Assembly: GCF_009827395.1 (NCBI RefSeq)
Contig: NZ_WTYX01000001.1
Location: forward strand, 1,847,833-1,911,832
Length of the DNA: 64,000 nt
Reading direction: 5' to 3'
DNA from: Pontixanthobacter aquaemixtae
GTDB lineage: Bacteria > Pseudomonadota > Alphaproteobacteria > Sphingomonadales > Sphingomonadaceae
Shown: positions 36,468 through 44,783 of the stretch, piece by piece
How positions within the stretch are numbered: the stretch's first letter is position 1
How the letters are laid out: the number at the start of each line of letters is the position of its first letter
Notes under the pieces: model-generated
What the model was told of the DNA's origin: nothing
Databases searched by the model: none
What the model saw: the letters and a program-made list of their open reading frames with translations, nothing else
Made by a program: the position numbers and the translations under genes

Positions 36468-37199
36468 TCAATTCGTCACGGCAGAAGCGTTACGTGCCTC
36501 GCCGCCATTCATAACGGGCGCATCCGCCCTCAAGAAATGCAAAAGGCGCATCAGGACCGCTTGGACCCGCTCCGCCGCATTTTCATCGGCCAGCGCCATA
36601 TGAACGACATTGTCGCGGCCCAATGCCACAGACAATGCCGCACGGTCCAGTGGCAACACCGTTCCGCGCTGACCTGTGCCTTCGGCGTCACGGCCCACCC
36701 GCCACGCCTGATCCAGTTTCTTGCTGCCATCCTCGCCCGCATCGGATGCATGAAGAAGCAGTGAAACCCGCCCGGATCGCGCATGCTCTGCAATCCGGTC
36801 TGAACCCAAGATAAGCTTTCCCGCGCGCATTTCGAGGCCGAGCCGGTCGGCCAGCAGCTTTACCAGCGCGGTTTCGACCAGCTGCGGCAGATTATCGGGC
36901 ACACTCAGCTGTGCGCCTTTGAATGCCCGCGCCAAGGCGCCGCGCAGCTTTCCTGCCGCAATCGCTTCATCCAGTTGTGTCCGGCTCACACCCAGCCATG
37001 CACCGCGCCCCGGCGCACGGGCCAGCGGATCGGGAAGCACATCACCCTCTGGCGAAATAGCCAGCCGGATCAGCCCGTCTTTCGGCGCGGTTTCGCCGGA
37101 CAGAATACAGCGCCTTTCGGGTGCGGAAGCCTTGTGCCCCCGCCCCGATGCAGCTTCAGAGATGTCGGACGCTACAGGCTCATGTGGTGGAGTCCGCAT
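36468..37199 (-). CDS. ylxR: YlxR/DUF448 RNA-binding protein with L7Ae-like C-terminal domain
   Basis: 243 aa from the ATG at 37199, which follows AGGAGG and overlaps the end of nusA by 20 bases. The YlxR domain (residues about 27-95) has ERRCILSGETAPKDGLIRLA and GRGAWLGVSR. The C-terminal half (about 100-225), with ALVKLLADRLGLEMRAGKL and SDRIAEHARSGRVSLLLHASDA, resembles L7Ae/YlxQ-type RNA-binding proteins, as is usual in alphaproteobacterial fusions. It is thought to act in ribosome or RNase P-linked RNA binding. Confidence 0.92.
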   Translation of the reverse strand: MRTPPHEPVASDISEAASGRGHKASAPERRCILSGETAPKDGLIRLAISPEGDVLPDPLARAPGRGAWLGVSRTQLDEAIAAGKLRGALARAFKGAQLSVPDNLPQLVETALVKLLADRLGLEMRAGKLILGSDRIAEHARSGRVSLLLHASDAGEDGSKKLDQAWRVGRDAEGTGQRGTVLPLDRAALSVALGRDNVVHMALADENAAERVQAVLMRLLHFLRADAPVMNGGEARNASAVTN

Positions 37200-38823
37200 C
37201 GGCGGCCTCCTGTGTGTCGGGCTCGTCTTCGAACCAGTGTGCGCGGGCTGCCATGATGATTTCGTTGCCCTGCTCTTCAGTGAGCCCGTATTCGCCCAGC
37301 ACACCGCCTTTGTCTTCGGTCCGCTTTGGCTGGACATCGGCACGCAGACGCGGCCCTTCGGCAGGGTTCTGACGGCGTTTCGGCGCTTCGCGCTTCTTCG
37401 CGATCAGTTCGTCTGTCGCAAGATCGGCCAAATCGTCGAGCGTTTTGATCCCCGCTTTGCCCAGCGTAACCAGCATAACTTCGGTCAGATGCGGGATTTC
37501 GGCAATCGCATCGTCAACACCCAATTCGCGGCGTTCCTCGCGAGCAGCCGATTCATGACGCTCGATGGCTTCGAGAGCACGGCTCTGCAGTTCTTCGGCA
37601 AGTTCGTCGTCGAAGCCTTCGATTGCGCCCAGCTCTTCCAGCTGGACATAGGCAACTTCTTCGAGTTCGGCGAAACCTTCGGCAACCAGAAGCTGCGACA
37701 GCGTTTCGTCGACATCAAGTTCCTCTTCGAACATCTTCGAACGTTCGGCGAATTCTTTCTGGCGCTTCTCGCTCGCTTCTTCTTCGGTCATGATGTCGAT
37801 CTGGTGGCCGGTCAGCTGACTGGCGAGACGGACATTCTGGCCGCGGCGACCGATCGCCAGGCTCAGCTGATCGTCAGGAACGACAACTTCGATCCGCCCT
37901 TCGTCTTCATCAAGAACAACGCGGGCGACAGTGGCGGGCTGGAGCGCATTGACCACAAAAGTTGCGGTGTCTTCCGACCACGGAATAATGTCGATCTTCT
38001 CGCCCTGCAGCTCCTGCACGACAGCCTGAACGCGGCTACCTTTCATACCCACACAAGCGCCGACAGGGTCGATGCTGCTGTCATTGCTGATCACGCCAAT
38101 CTTGGCGCGCGAGCCGGGATCGCGGGCCGCAGCCTTGATCTGGATAATGCCGTCGTAAATCTCGGGCACTTCCTGCGCGAACAGCTTGCGCATGAAATCG
38201 GGATGCGCGCGGCTGAGGAAAATCTGCGGACCGCGATTGTTGCGTTCCACCTTGGTGATGATCGCGCGGACACGCTCGCCAACACGCGCGGCTTCGCGCG
38301 GAATTTGCTGGTCACGGCGAATAACACCTTCGGCGCGGCCGAGATTGACAATCACATGGCCGAATTCGACCGATTTGATAACGCCGGTGATAACCTCGTC
38401 AGCGCGGTCCTTGAATTCTTCATACTGACGCTCGCGCTCGGCATCGCGAACCTTCTGGAAAATCACTTGCTTGGCGCTTTGCGCATCGATGCGGCCCAGA
38501 TCAACCGGAGGCAGCGGATCGACGATGAAGTCGCCCAGCTTGGCATCTTCTTCCAGCTTCTGCGCCGCTTTCAGATCGACTTGTTTGAAATAGTCTTCGA
38601 CTTCTTCAACCACTTCGACCACGCGCCACAGACGCAGATCGCCGGTTTGCGGGTCCAGCTTCGCGCGGATATCGTTCTCCGCACCATAGCGGTTGCGCGC
38701 GCTTTTCTGGATCGCTTCTTCCATCGCTTCGATGACGATCTCTTTGTCGATCATCTTCTCGGTTGCGACAGCATTCGCAATTGCAAGCAGCTCTGCCTTA
38801 TTGGCGGAAATAGCACTGGCCAT
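37180..38823 (-). CDS. nusA: Transcription termination/antitermination factor NusA
   Basis: 547 aa. The N-terminal RNA-polymerase-binding domain (1-130), S1 (about 135-200), two KH domains (ACVGMKGSRVQAVVQELQGE and AIGRRGQNVRLASQLTG) and C-terminal acidic repeats with ALVTLGKAGI-like helix-hairpin motifs are in order. NusA modulates pausing and termination. Its start overlaps the rimP stop (ATGA), the normal arrangement. Confidence 0.98.
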   Translation of the reverse strand: MASAISANKAELLAIANAVATEKMIDKEIVIEAMEEAIQKSARNRYGAENDIRAKLDPQTGDLRLWRVVEVVEEVEDYFKQVDLKAAQKLEEDAKLGDFIVDPLPPVDLGRIDAQSAKQVIFQKVRDAERERQYEEFKDRADEVITGVIKSVEFGHVIVNLGRAEGVIRRDQQIPREAARVGERVRAIITKVERNNRGPQIFLSRAHPDFMRKLFAQEVPEIYDGIIQIKAAARDPGSRAKIGVISNDSSIDPVGACVGMKGSRVQAVVQELQGEKIDIIPWSEDTATFVVNALQPATVARVVLDEDEGRIEVVVPDDQLSLAIGRRGQNVRLASQLTGHQIDIMTEEEASEKRQKEFAERSKMFEEELDVDETLSQLLVAEGFAELEEVAYVQLEELGAIEGFDDELAEELQSRALEAIERHESAAREERRELGVDDAIAEIPHLTEVMLVTLGKAGIKTLDDLADLATDELIAKKREAPKRRQNPAEGPRLRADVQPKRTEDKGGVLGEYGLTEEQGNEIIMAARAHWFEDEPDTQEAADADSTT

Positions 38824-39389
38824 CAGTTGTCAGCCTTCTCTTCTTCGTCTTCTGATATTTCATCGGCACCGGCGGTGTCCAATGGTTGGGTTGCGGCAAT
38901 CAGCGCATCGGTAAGGACGAGCTTTGCCGAATGGATCGAACCGAGCGGAAAAGATACCGTCCCGGCCCTGTTATCTTCAATTGTGACGGTCTCACCATCT
39001 ATCCCGGCCAGCGTGCCGCGCACATTACGCGGACCGTCATAGCCTTTGGCCATCGAAACCTTCGCCTCATGCCCAGCCCAATCAGAAAAGTCCTTGGGCC
39101 GCGTCAGCGGGCGGTCGATGCCGGGCGAACTAACCTCGAGGTGGTAAGCACCCTCGATCAGCACATCGCCTTGCTCTTCCAGAGCATCGATCTGTTCTGA
39201 CACAGCGCGCGAAAGCGCAGCGCATTGTTCGATCACCAGCTGACCCGTCGCCGGATCTTCCGCCATGATCTGCAGCGCCTGCGTCCCGTCGCCGGCTTCC
39301 GAGGGCATCATCTTCACGCGCACAAGATCGAAACCCAGAGCATTCGCTTCGGGTTCGATAATCTCGGTCAAGCGTGCCAGATCGGCCAT
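38823..39389 (-). CDS. rimP: Ribosome maturation factor RimP
   Basis: 188 aa from the ATG at 39389 (MADLARLTEIIEPE). The motif AYHLEVSSPGIDRPLTRPKD is diagnostic. An acidic C-terminal extension (DEISEDEEEKADN) follows the core. RimP assists 30S assembly. It is the first gene of the rimP-nusA-ylxR-infB operon; the 196 bases upstream hold the promoter but no other gene was seen. Confidence 0.96.
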   Translation of the reverse strand: MADLARLTEIIEPEANALGFDLVRVKMMPSEAGDGTQALQIMAEDPATGQLVIEQCAALSRAVSEQIDALEEQGDVLIEGAYHLEVSSPGIDRPLTRPKDFSDWAGHEAKVSMAKGYDGPRNVRGTLAGIDGETVTIEDNRAGTVSFPLGSIHSAKLVLTDALIAATQPLDTAGADEISEDEEEKADN

Positions 39390-39585
39390 TCGGTCTCCAT
39401 TGCTCGATATTATGACAATAGCATTTCGTGCCGGCCCCTCTCGGCGCCAGCCCCACTTTGCAATCACAATGTCGGGATGAGATGCAGATAGGCGCGGATT
39501 CGCGCGATTGCAACTCTAAACTAGGCGCACTCTGTTAAAGCGCTGCCCGTAGCGCGCCCGGGGACGCAGCCGAGACTGCGTCATC

Positions 39586-40443
39586 CTATGGCTGCGTTGG
39601 CGCTGCACCGATCATCAATGACTCTCCAGCGGCGATTTCCTCCGCAGTCCAGCTGGTATAGTCAATCTCCCAGGTCAGCTCGGCCGCGGTAATGCTAAGC
39701 GGCACATTCATATGGCGCGCGGCGAAATGGTGGATTTCGGTCGGGTGATTGTCGAGCTGGTGGACAAACGGGAAGCTTGTGGGGCCGTTAGGGACATACC
39801 GCTCCAACCGGGGCCCATCGAGACAGGAATTTTCAAACGCGCGTCCGCTAACCGGCTTCCCCTCGGCATTGACCCGGAAAAGATAATGCCCCCCGATCGG
39901 GAAGCGTCCGGGCGTGACCGGTGGGGACAGAATATAGACCGACACCATGCCGTCCTCATCTGGCGGTAAAGTTACAAAATTGGCAGATCCGGAGCGGCAA
40001 AGCGGCAATTGCTGCCGCGCGCCTTCCTGCATGGCCGCGTCCCTAGCGGCGACTTGCCCGAGCAGGAAATCGGACAGCGGATGCTGTTTAGGATCGTCGT
40101 GCATCTTGGCGTAGACAACATTGCCGCCGTCGATTTCAAACACCACGAATTCGAACAGTTTTTCGTCTATCTTGGTGTAGAAAACGACGCGGACGTTCCC
40201 GTTATCGAGTTCCTCGGTCATATAAGTCAGAAATTCGGGGCGATTTTCCGCGCGCAGTTGCGCGTTGAGTTCGTCGCTGGCTTTCCACGCCGCCTGATCG
40301 TGGCGGAATATCTGTTCGCCCAAACGTTTTGCTTTCGCATTGGCCGCGATCTGCTCCGCACCGGCGCCTTCGGGCGATGCCGACAGGGCAGGCGCGGAAA
40401 CGGCAAGGCCGATCATCACGGGAAGCAAGAGCAAGCGTTTCAT
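39586..40443 (-). CDS. Exported protein of unknown function
   Basis: 285 aa with a clear signal peptide (MKRLLLLPVMIGLAVSAPAL, cut near SAS). The mature part mixes beta strands and charged segments, including FLTYMTEELDNGNVRVVFYT and two Cys (LPLCRSG and ENSCLDG) that could form a disulfide. I do not recognise the family. A perfect hairpin (39563-39582, GACGCAG/CTGCGTC) lies just beyond its stop. It is upstream of, and on the same strand as, nothing related; pspF lies 115 bases away on the same strand. Confidence 0.75.
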   Translation of the reverse strand: MKRLLLLPVMIGLAVSAPALSASPEGAGAEQIAANAKAKRLGEQIFRHDQAAWKASDELNAQLRAENRPEFLTYMTEELDNGNVRVVFYTKIDEKLFEFVVFEIDGGNVVYAKMHDDPKQHPLSDFLLGQVAARDAAMQEGARQQLPLCRSGSANFVTLPPDEDGMVSVYILSPPVTPGRFPIGGHYLFRVNAEGKPVSGRAFENSCLDGPRLERYVPNGPTSFPFVHQLDNHPTEIHHFAARHMNVPLSITAAELTWEIDYTSWTAEEIAAGESLMIGAAPTQP

Positions 40444-40558
40444 ATAATCCTCAAACCCAAAATAGCGGTTTCAAGAAGCCTTGTGGCAGCGCGCGTTTGC
40501 TGATGCAATGCCGCAGCAGGCCGCTGCACTTCCGGTCCCCGTTTCACCCAAACGGTGA

Positions 40559-41599
40559 CTATTGGGCCGGTTCTTCCATCAAACCGTGCTTCTTTATGCA
40601 ATGGCGCAGCTGGTCATAGCTGAGGCCAAGAGCCTTTGCTGTCTGGCGCTGGTTCCAGCGATGTTTGCCCAGGGCGTGTTCGACAATGTTGCGCTCATGC
40701 TCGTCCACCGCAGCGCGCAGATCATCGACGCCTTCCAGATCGGAGGCCAGAGAAGCCGCCGGTACAGCTGGTACCTGAGCGGCAACAGCAGGTGCCGATT
40801 TGCTCGACGGCTCGCCCACGGGCTTCCACGGCGACTCGAATGGATCGAACTGGACATGCGCAATCGGCTCGTTCCAGTCATCCCAGCGATAGATCGCCCG
40901 CTCCACCACATTGCGCAGCTCACGAACATTGCCAGGCCAAGGATGGCTGTCGAGCTGTTTGCGAACATGGTCGGCAAAGCCCGGCCACCCTTCCCAACCG
41001 ATTTCAGCAGCCATCCGGCGGCCGAAATAGTCGGTCAACATATCGATATCGCCTTCGCGTACCCGCAAGGGCGGCAGCGTGATGACCTCAAAGCTCAGCC
41101 GGTCGAGCAAGTCCGACCGGAATGTCCCCTCCTCTGCCGCTTTGGGCAAATTTTCGTTGGTCGCGGCGACGATCCGCACATCCACATTGACCGGGCGGGA
41201 GGATCCGATGCGGGTGACCTCGCCATATTCCACCGCCCTCAGCAGCCGTTCTTGTGCAGCCATCGACAAAGTGCCCAGTTCGTCGAGAAATAGCGTGCCT
41301 TTGTCGGCTTCTTCAAACCTTCCCGCGCGCGCTTTGGTAGCACCGGTGAATGCTCCGGCTTCGTGGCCGAACAATTCGGCTTCGATCAGCGTTTCGGGCA
41401 GCGCCGCACAGTTCATCGTGACCAGCGGTTCTCCCCAGCGTTCGGACAGACGGTGGAGACGTTCTGCAATGAGCTCTTTCCCCGTCCCGCGCTCGCCCAC
41501 GACGAGCACCGGACGCCGCATCGGAGCCGCGCGGCTGGCACGTTCGACCGCGTCGAGAAATGCGCCCGATTGACCGATAAATTGATTCTTTTGCTCCAT
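40559..41599 (-). CDS. pspF: Phage-shock sigma-54 activator PspF
   Basis: 346 aa. It has no N-terminal sensor domain. The AAA+ domain starts at once: Walker A GERGTGKE (35-42), the sigma-54-contacting GAFTGA loop (82-87), Walker B GTLFLDELG and the arginine-finger region RSDLLDRLSF. A Fis-type helix-turn-helix is at the C-terminus (RQTAKALGLSYDQLRHCIKK). This layout is that of PspF, which is held inactive by PspA and released on membrane stress. It is divergent from the psp operon, whose promoter region has a sigma-54 site. Confidence 0.95.
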   Translation of the reverse strand: MEQKNQFIGQSGAFLDAVERASRAAPMRRPVLVVGERGTGKELIAERLHRLSERWGEPLVTMNCAALPETLIEAELFGHEAGAFTGATKARAGRFEEADKGTLFLDELGTLSMAAQERLLRAVEYGEVTRIGSSRPVNVDVRIVAATNENLPKAAEEGTFRSDLLDRLSFEVITLPPLRVREGDIDMLTDYFGRRMAAEIGWEGWPGFADHVRKQLDSHPWPGNVRELRNVVERAIYRWDDWNEPIAHVQFDPFESPWKPVGEPSSKSAPAVAAQVPAVPAASLASDLEGVDDLRAAVDEHERNIVEHALGKHRWNQRQTAKALGLSYDQLRHCIKKHGLMEEPAQ

Positions 41600-41702
41600 T
41601 TGCCCAACCTATAGTGAAAATTCCCAATGGTTGGCAATAGCCCCCAAACTCGAAATTGGGCGCTATGGTTTATCTATCTGTAATAAATCGATAATTCGGG
41701 TT

Positions 41703-41718
41703 TGGCACACCTCTTGCT
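41703..41718 (+). promoter_or_regulatory. Sigma-54 promoter of the psp operon
   Basis: TGGCAC-ACCTC-TTGCT has GG (41704-41705) and GC (41716-41717) at the required distance for -24/-12 elements. It faces the psp genes, 67 bases before the first ORF, with pspF divergent. Repeated TTGCC(C)AACC / GGTTGGCAA and CCAAT/ATTGG segments at 41600-41690 are candidate PspF-binding sites. Confidence 0.85.
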
Positions 41719-41784
41719 GAGTGATGAACAACACCAAACGGTGGCGAAACTTACTTCGGCACCTATTCAGGAAGGAACCACGCA

Positions 41785-41937
41785 ATGTACGACCGCAGCT
41801 TTTTCCAGACCAAACTGGGTCAGGCCGCAATGGCAAGCATCGCTGCAATGTGCCTGTTCGTTGTGCTCAGCTCGCAAATGCAAATGAGCCCGACATTGGC
41901 AACCGTATCGCCGGTTGATGTTGTTGAGCTGGCATGA
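41785..41937 (+). CDS. Small membrane ORF leading the psp operon
   Basis: 50 aa: MYDRSFFQTKLGQAAMASIA begins it, and one hydrophobic segment (about residues 14-34, ending VVLSSQ) makes it a likely single-pass membrane peptide. AAGGAA lies eight bases before the ATG. Its stop (TGA at 41935) overlaps an ATG at 41934 that opens a frame running into pspA, so it is placed for translational coupling. It is too short to recognise a family. Being the first gene behind the sigma-54 promoter, it should be made under envelope stress. Confidence 0.65.
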   Translation: MYDRSFFQTKLGQAAMASIAAMCLFVVLSSQMQMSPTLATVSPVDVVELA

Positions 41938-42146
41938 TCAACCCTTCCAACAATACCCCCGAGGATCGGGACCCGTTGACACCGGAGCGCGATAGCAACG
42001 CTGCATCCGGGGCGGGTGCCCGTCCTCAAAATGTGATATCGCGGTTCGAAGCCGAGGTAGAACGCCTTCGCCAGAGCCCGACACCAACCCAAACTGCCTC
42101 TATGCAGGCGCAAACGTTTAACCTGTTCAACAGTGGAGCACCCTTG

Positions 42147-42836
42147 ATGGGAATATTCAGCCGAACCCGTGACATCATCGCCGCCAATTTCAACGATATG
42201 CTGGATAATGCCGACGATCCGGCAAAAATGATCCGCATGATCATCCTCGAAATGGAGGAAACTCTGGTCGAAGTGCGCGCTAGCGCGGCACGAACGATCG
42301 CCGACCAGAAGGAAATGCACCGGCACACGGTGAAGCTGGACCGTCTGCAGGCCGATTGGGGCGAGAAAGCACAATTGGCACTGAGCAAGGATCGCGAAGA
42401 TCTTGCCCGGGCTGCTTTGGTTGAGAAGAAGAAGGCGTCGGACATGTCCGATCAGCTGAAAGCAGAGATCGCTGTGCTGGACGACGCCCTTCGCGCTTAC
42501 GAACAGGATATCGCCAAGCTGCAAAACCGCCTTCGCGAAGCCCGCAGCCGCCAGACAGCCATCGCTGCGCGTCTGGAAAGCGCCGAAAACCGCGCCAAGC
42601 TGCGCACGCTGATGAGCACCGAGCGGACCGACGAGGCACTTGCCCGTTTCGACCAGCTCGAACGCCGCGTCGACTACGCAGAAGGCCGCGCCGAAGCGCT
42701 GTCGATTGCCGATAATAGCGGCAAGCCAAGCCTGTCCGATGAAATCGCTGCTCTCGAAGGCGCCGATAAAGTCGATGAAGAATTAGAAGCCATGAAAGCC
42801 GCGATGAAGGGCGGCAAAGACGAGAAAAAGGATTAA
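42147..42836 (+). CDS. pspA: Phage-shock protein A
   Basis: 229 aa from the ATG at 42147, where the standard PspA start MGIFSRTRDIIAANFNDMLD appears, with GGAG eight bases before. The whole chain is a PspA/IM30 coiled coil (ESCRT-III-like), with KMIRMIILEMEETLVEVRAS and later SLSDEIAALEGADKVDEELE. It inhibits PspF and coats damaged inner membrane. The same frame is open back to an ATG at 41934 that overlaps the preceding small ORF (71 extra residues, Pro/Thr/Asn-rich), so a longer form is possible. Confidence 0.95.
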   Translation: MGIFSRTRDIIAANFNDMLDNADDPAKMIRMIILEMEETLVEVRASAARTIADQKEMHRHTVKLDRLQADWGEKAQLALSKDREDLARAALVEKKKASDMSDQLKAEIAVLDDALRAYEQDIAKLQNRLREARSRQTAIAARLESAENRAKLRTLMSTERTDEALARFDQLERRVDYAEGRAEALSIADNSGKPSLSDEIAALEGADKVDEELEAMKAAMKGGKDEKKD

Positions 42837-42842
42837 TCCCCC

Positions 42843-43145
42843 ATGTTCCCCAGCGAGATCATAATTGTACCCATTGTTGTCCTCGGTCTCCCATGGCTCA
42901 TCATGCACTATGTTACCAAATGGAAAACCGCCGCAACGATCACCACCGATGACGAGGATCTGCTTGGCGAATTGTACCAGCTGGCCAAGCGCCTGGACGA
43001 ACGGATGGACACTGTCGAACGCCTCGTTGCGAGCGACAATCCTGATTATCAGCCAGCCCGCATCATGCATGACCGCGAGACAGACAATCAACAATTGCGC
43101 GAGCTCGACCGGATGCTCGCAGAGAAGAAGGAAGCCCACAAATGA
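42843..43145 (+). CDS. pspB: Phage-shock protein B
   Basis: 100 aa. N-terminal membrane segment (residues 5-22, IIIVPIVVLGLPWLIMHY), then WKTAATITTDDEDLLGELYQ and the helix LAKRLDERMDTVERLVASDN, characteristic of PspB. It is longer than the 74-aa E. coli protein by a second charged helix (QQLRELDRMLAEKK). With PspC it senses membrane stress and removes PspA from PspF. It overlaps pspC by ATGA. Confidence 0.93.
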   Translation: MFPSEIIIVPIVVLGLPWLIMHYVTKWKTAATITTDDEDLLGELYQLAKRLDERMDTVERLVASDNPDYQPARIMHDRETDNQQLRELDRMLAEKKEAHK

Positions 43146-43519
43146 CCAGCGAACGCACAACCCTGTATCGCGACAAACAGAACGCGAAATTGATGGGCGT
43201 CTGCTCGGGAATTGCGGACTACACCGGCGTCAACGCCCTGTGGGTCCGGCTGGGTTTCCTGGTCTTGCTGTTCATGAGCGGAGGTGGAGCGTTGCCGTTC
43301 TATTTCCTCGCCGGGCTGCTGCTGAACAAGAAGCCGCCGCATCTCTACGTCGAACGCGAAGAGCAGAAATACTGGCAGGGCGTGCGCCAGAGCCCGCGCC
43401 GCAGCGCTCGCGAAATCCGCAGCCGGATGCGCGATATCGACCGCCGCCTGGCCGACATTGAAACCTATTATGTCACCAGCAATCCACGCCTGACCGCCGA
43501 AATTGAACGCCTGCGCTAA
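43142..43519 (+). CDS. pspC: Phage-shock protein C
   Basis: 125 aa. The PspC domain is at residues 7-65: LYRDKQNAKLMGVCSGIADY, then VNALWVRLGFLVLLF and a second membrane segment. The C-terminus (REIRSRMRDIDRRLADIETY and TSNPRLTAEIERLR) resembles the C-terminal motif of the small proteins that follow. PspC binds PspB and acts as envelope-stress sensor. 22 bases separate it from the first array gene. Confidence 0.94.
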   Translation: MTSERTTLYRDKQNAKLMGVCSGIADYTGVNALWVRLGFLVLLFMSGGGALPFYFLAGLLLNKKPPHLYVEREEQKYWQGVRQSPRRSAREIRSRMRDIDRRLADIETYYVTSNPRLTAEIERLR

Positions 43520-43541
43520 GCCATACGAGGGAGGACTAAAC

Positions 43542-43853
43542 ATGGGTGAATTGATCGGACTGGTCGCGGTAGCCGCGCCGTTCCTGATGGTCTTCGGGAT
43601 CGTTTGGATAGGCAGCCAGAAAAAGCTCGAAGAGAAACGCATCGAAGCAACCGCAGAGATGAGTTCGGAAAAGGCAGCGCAATATGCCGCACATACGGCC
43701 GAACTTGAGCAACGCGTCCGCGTGCTCGAGCGAATCGTGACCGACCGCGGATATGATGTGGCAACACAGATCGAAGCGCTTCGCGACACTCGCGAAGTGG
43801 AAGGAAGCGACAGCGGCGTGCCGCTCGAGATCGCGAAAAAGGAGAAAGCATAA
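43542..43853 (+). CDS. PspB-like small membrane protein, array member 1
   Basis: 103 aa from the ATG at 43542, preceded by GGGAGGAC. One membrane segment (residues about 4-24) is followed by a charged helix EKRIEATAEMSSEKAAQYAA and the array motif VRVLERIVTDRGYDVATQIE-ALRD. The C-terminus reads SDSGVPLEIAKKEKA, nearly the same as in member 2. Expected to be an inner-membrane protein with a cytoplasmic coiled coil that may pair with PspB, PspC or PspA; no family name recognised. Its stop overlaps the next start (TAATG). Confidence 0.8.
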   Translation: MGELIGLVAVAAPFLMVFGIVWIGSQKKLEEKRIEATAEMSSEKAAQYAAHTAELEQRVRVLERIVTDRGYDVATQIEALRDTREVEGSDSGVPLEIAKKEKA

Positions 43854-44203
43854 TGGACTGGGGTGGACCGGGATTTGTTCTCGCGATCATCATGCTCTCG
43901 ACCGGGGGCTGGCTGATCAACAACTGGATCCGCGCCAAGCACGGTTACGATCTGGAAGATGAATGGGGCGGCAAGACTGCTCCGAAAAAATCGAAAGAAG
44001 TTGCCGAGCTTCGCGCTGAAAATGCCGAACTGGTGCAGCTGCTCAAAGACCAGGGCAAGCGCATGGAAACGCTAGAGCGCATCGTGACCGACAAAGGCTA
44101 CCGGCTCAATGAAGAGATCGAGGCTCTGCGCGATGTTCCCGACAAGAAGGCGCATGACGACAGCGGGGTTCCGCTCAACATTTCGAAGAAAGAACACATC
44201 TGA
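43853..44203 (+). CDS. PspB-like small membrane protein, array member 2
   Basis: 116 aa. A membrane segment (about residues 6-25, ending GGWLINNWIR) is followed by KHGYDLEDEWGGK, a motif shared with member 3. Then comes a Lys/Glu coiled coil (ELRAENAELVQLLKDQGKRM), the array motif ETLERIVTDKGYRLNEEIEA-LRD, and the terminal DDSGVPLNISKKE shared with member 1. It links both neighbours by sequence, consistent with serial duplication. Start and stop overlap the adjacent genes (TAATG, TGATG). Confidence 0.8.
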   Translation: MDWGGPGFVLAIIMLSTGGWLINNWIRAKHGYDLEDEWGGKTAPKKSKEVAELRAENAELVQLLKDQGKRMETLERIVTDKGYRLNEEIEALRDVPDKKAHDDSGVPLNISKKEHI

Positions 44204-44538
44204 TGCAAGGCGAAGACCTTATCCCCCATCTCCCGTGGATTATCGCAGCCGCGCTGGCACTGGGTGCTGCGGGCGTGTTTGGCTGGATCCACACGACCAG
44301 GCTGCGGATCAAGCATGGCTATCCGCTGGAGGGCATGTGGGGGCAATCGCTCAAACCGTCTTCCGACGGCCAGACCGCAGAACGGGTTACCTTGCTAACG
44401 CAAGAAAACGCAGAACTTCGGGCTGAACTGGGTTCGATGAAAGACCGGCTGGCCAATGTCGAACGCATTGTCACCGATAGCGGCTTCCAGCTTACCAACG
44501 AAATCGACCGGCTGCGCGACCAGCAGGAGGTCAACTGA
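44203..44538 (+). CDS. PspB-like small membrane protein, array member 3
   Basis: 111 aa. Membrane segment at about residues 9-29 (WIIAAALALGAAGVFGWI), then RIKHGYPLEGMWGQS (shared with member 2), a coiled helix (LLTQENAELRAELGSMKDRL) and the array motif ANVERIVTDSGFQLTNEIDR-LRD. It ends soon after the motif. It is coupled to its neighbours by TGATG overlaps on both sides. Confidence 0.8.
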   Translation: MQGEDLIPHLPWIIAAALALGAAGVFGWIHTTRLRIKHGYPLEGMWGQSLKPSSDGQTAERVTLLTQENAELRAELGSMKDRLANVERIVTDSGFQLTNEIDRLRDQQEVN

Positions 44539-44783
44539 TGTTTGGTGCCGATACTTCTTTGGTTTTCGATGCGCTGCAAATGGTCGGTCTGGCGGGAGTA
44601 GCCGGCGGAGCGGCCGTATGGTTCGCCATGCGCCGCCGCAAGAGAGTGCAGCCATCGACCGGAAGCAGCAGCATCGAGCAACGCGTGCGCGTGCTCGAAC
44701 GGATCGCAACCGATCGTTCGACCGATCTTGCCGACGAAATCGAAGCATTGCGCACAACCGACAAGCAAAAGGAACCCAACTGA
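44538..44783 (+). CDS. PspB-like small membrane protein, array member 4
   Basis: 81 aa, one of the two shortest of the array. Membrane segment at residues about 10-29 (MVGLAGVAGGAAVWFAM) followed by the positive RRRKR, which should fix the C-terminus in the cytoplasm. The array motif is RVRVLERIATDRSTDLADEI. TGATG overlaps on both sides. Confidence 0.8.
   Translation: MFGADTSLVFDALQMVGLAGVAGGAAVWFAMRRRKRVQPSTGSSSIEQRVRVLERIATDRSTDLADEIEALRTTDKQKEPN

Noticed and set aside
34766..36514. A 582-codon plus-strand frame across infB
   Set aside because: Mirror frame of infB, with Phe/Arg/Gly runs produced by the Lys/Glu- and Pro-rich parts of IF-2 on the other strand.
36919..39042. A 707-codon plus-strand frame across ylxR, nusA and rimP
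   Set aside because: Antisense of three certain genes; no recognisable domain.
40539..40555. Hairpin CCGTTT/AAACGG after pspF as terminator
   Set aside because: The stem is only six bases and no U-tract follows on the minus strand.
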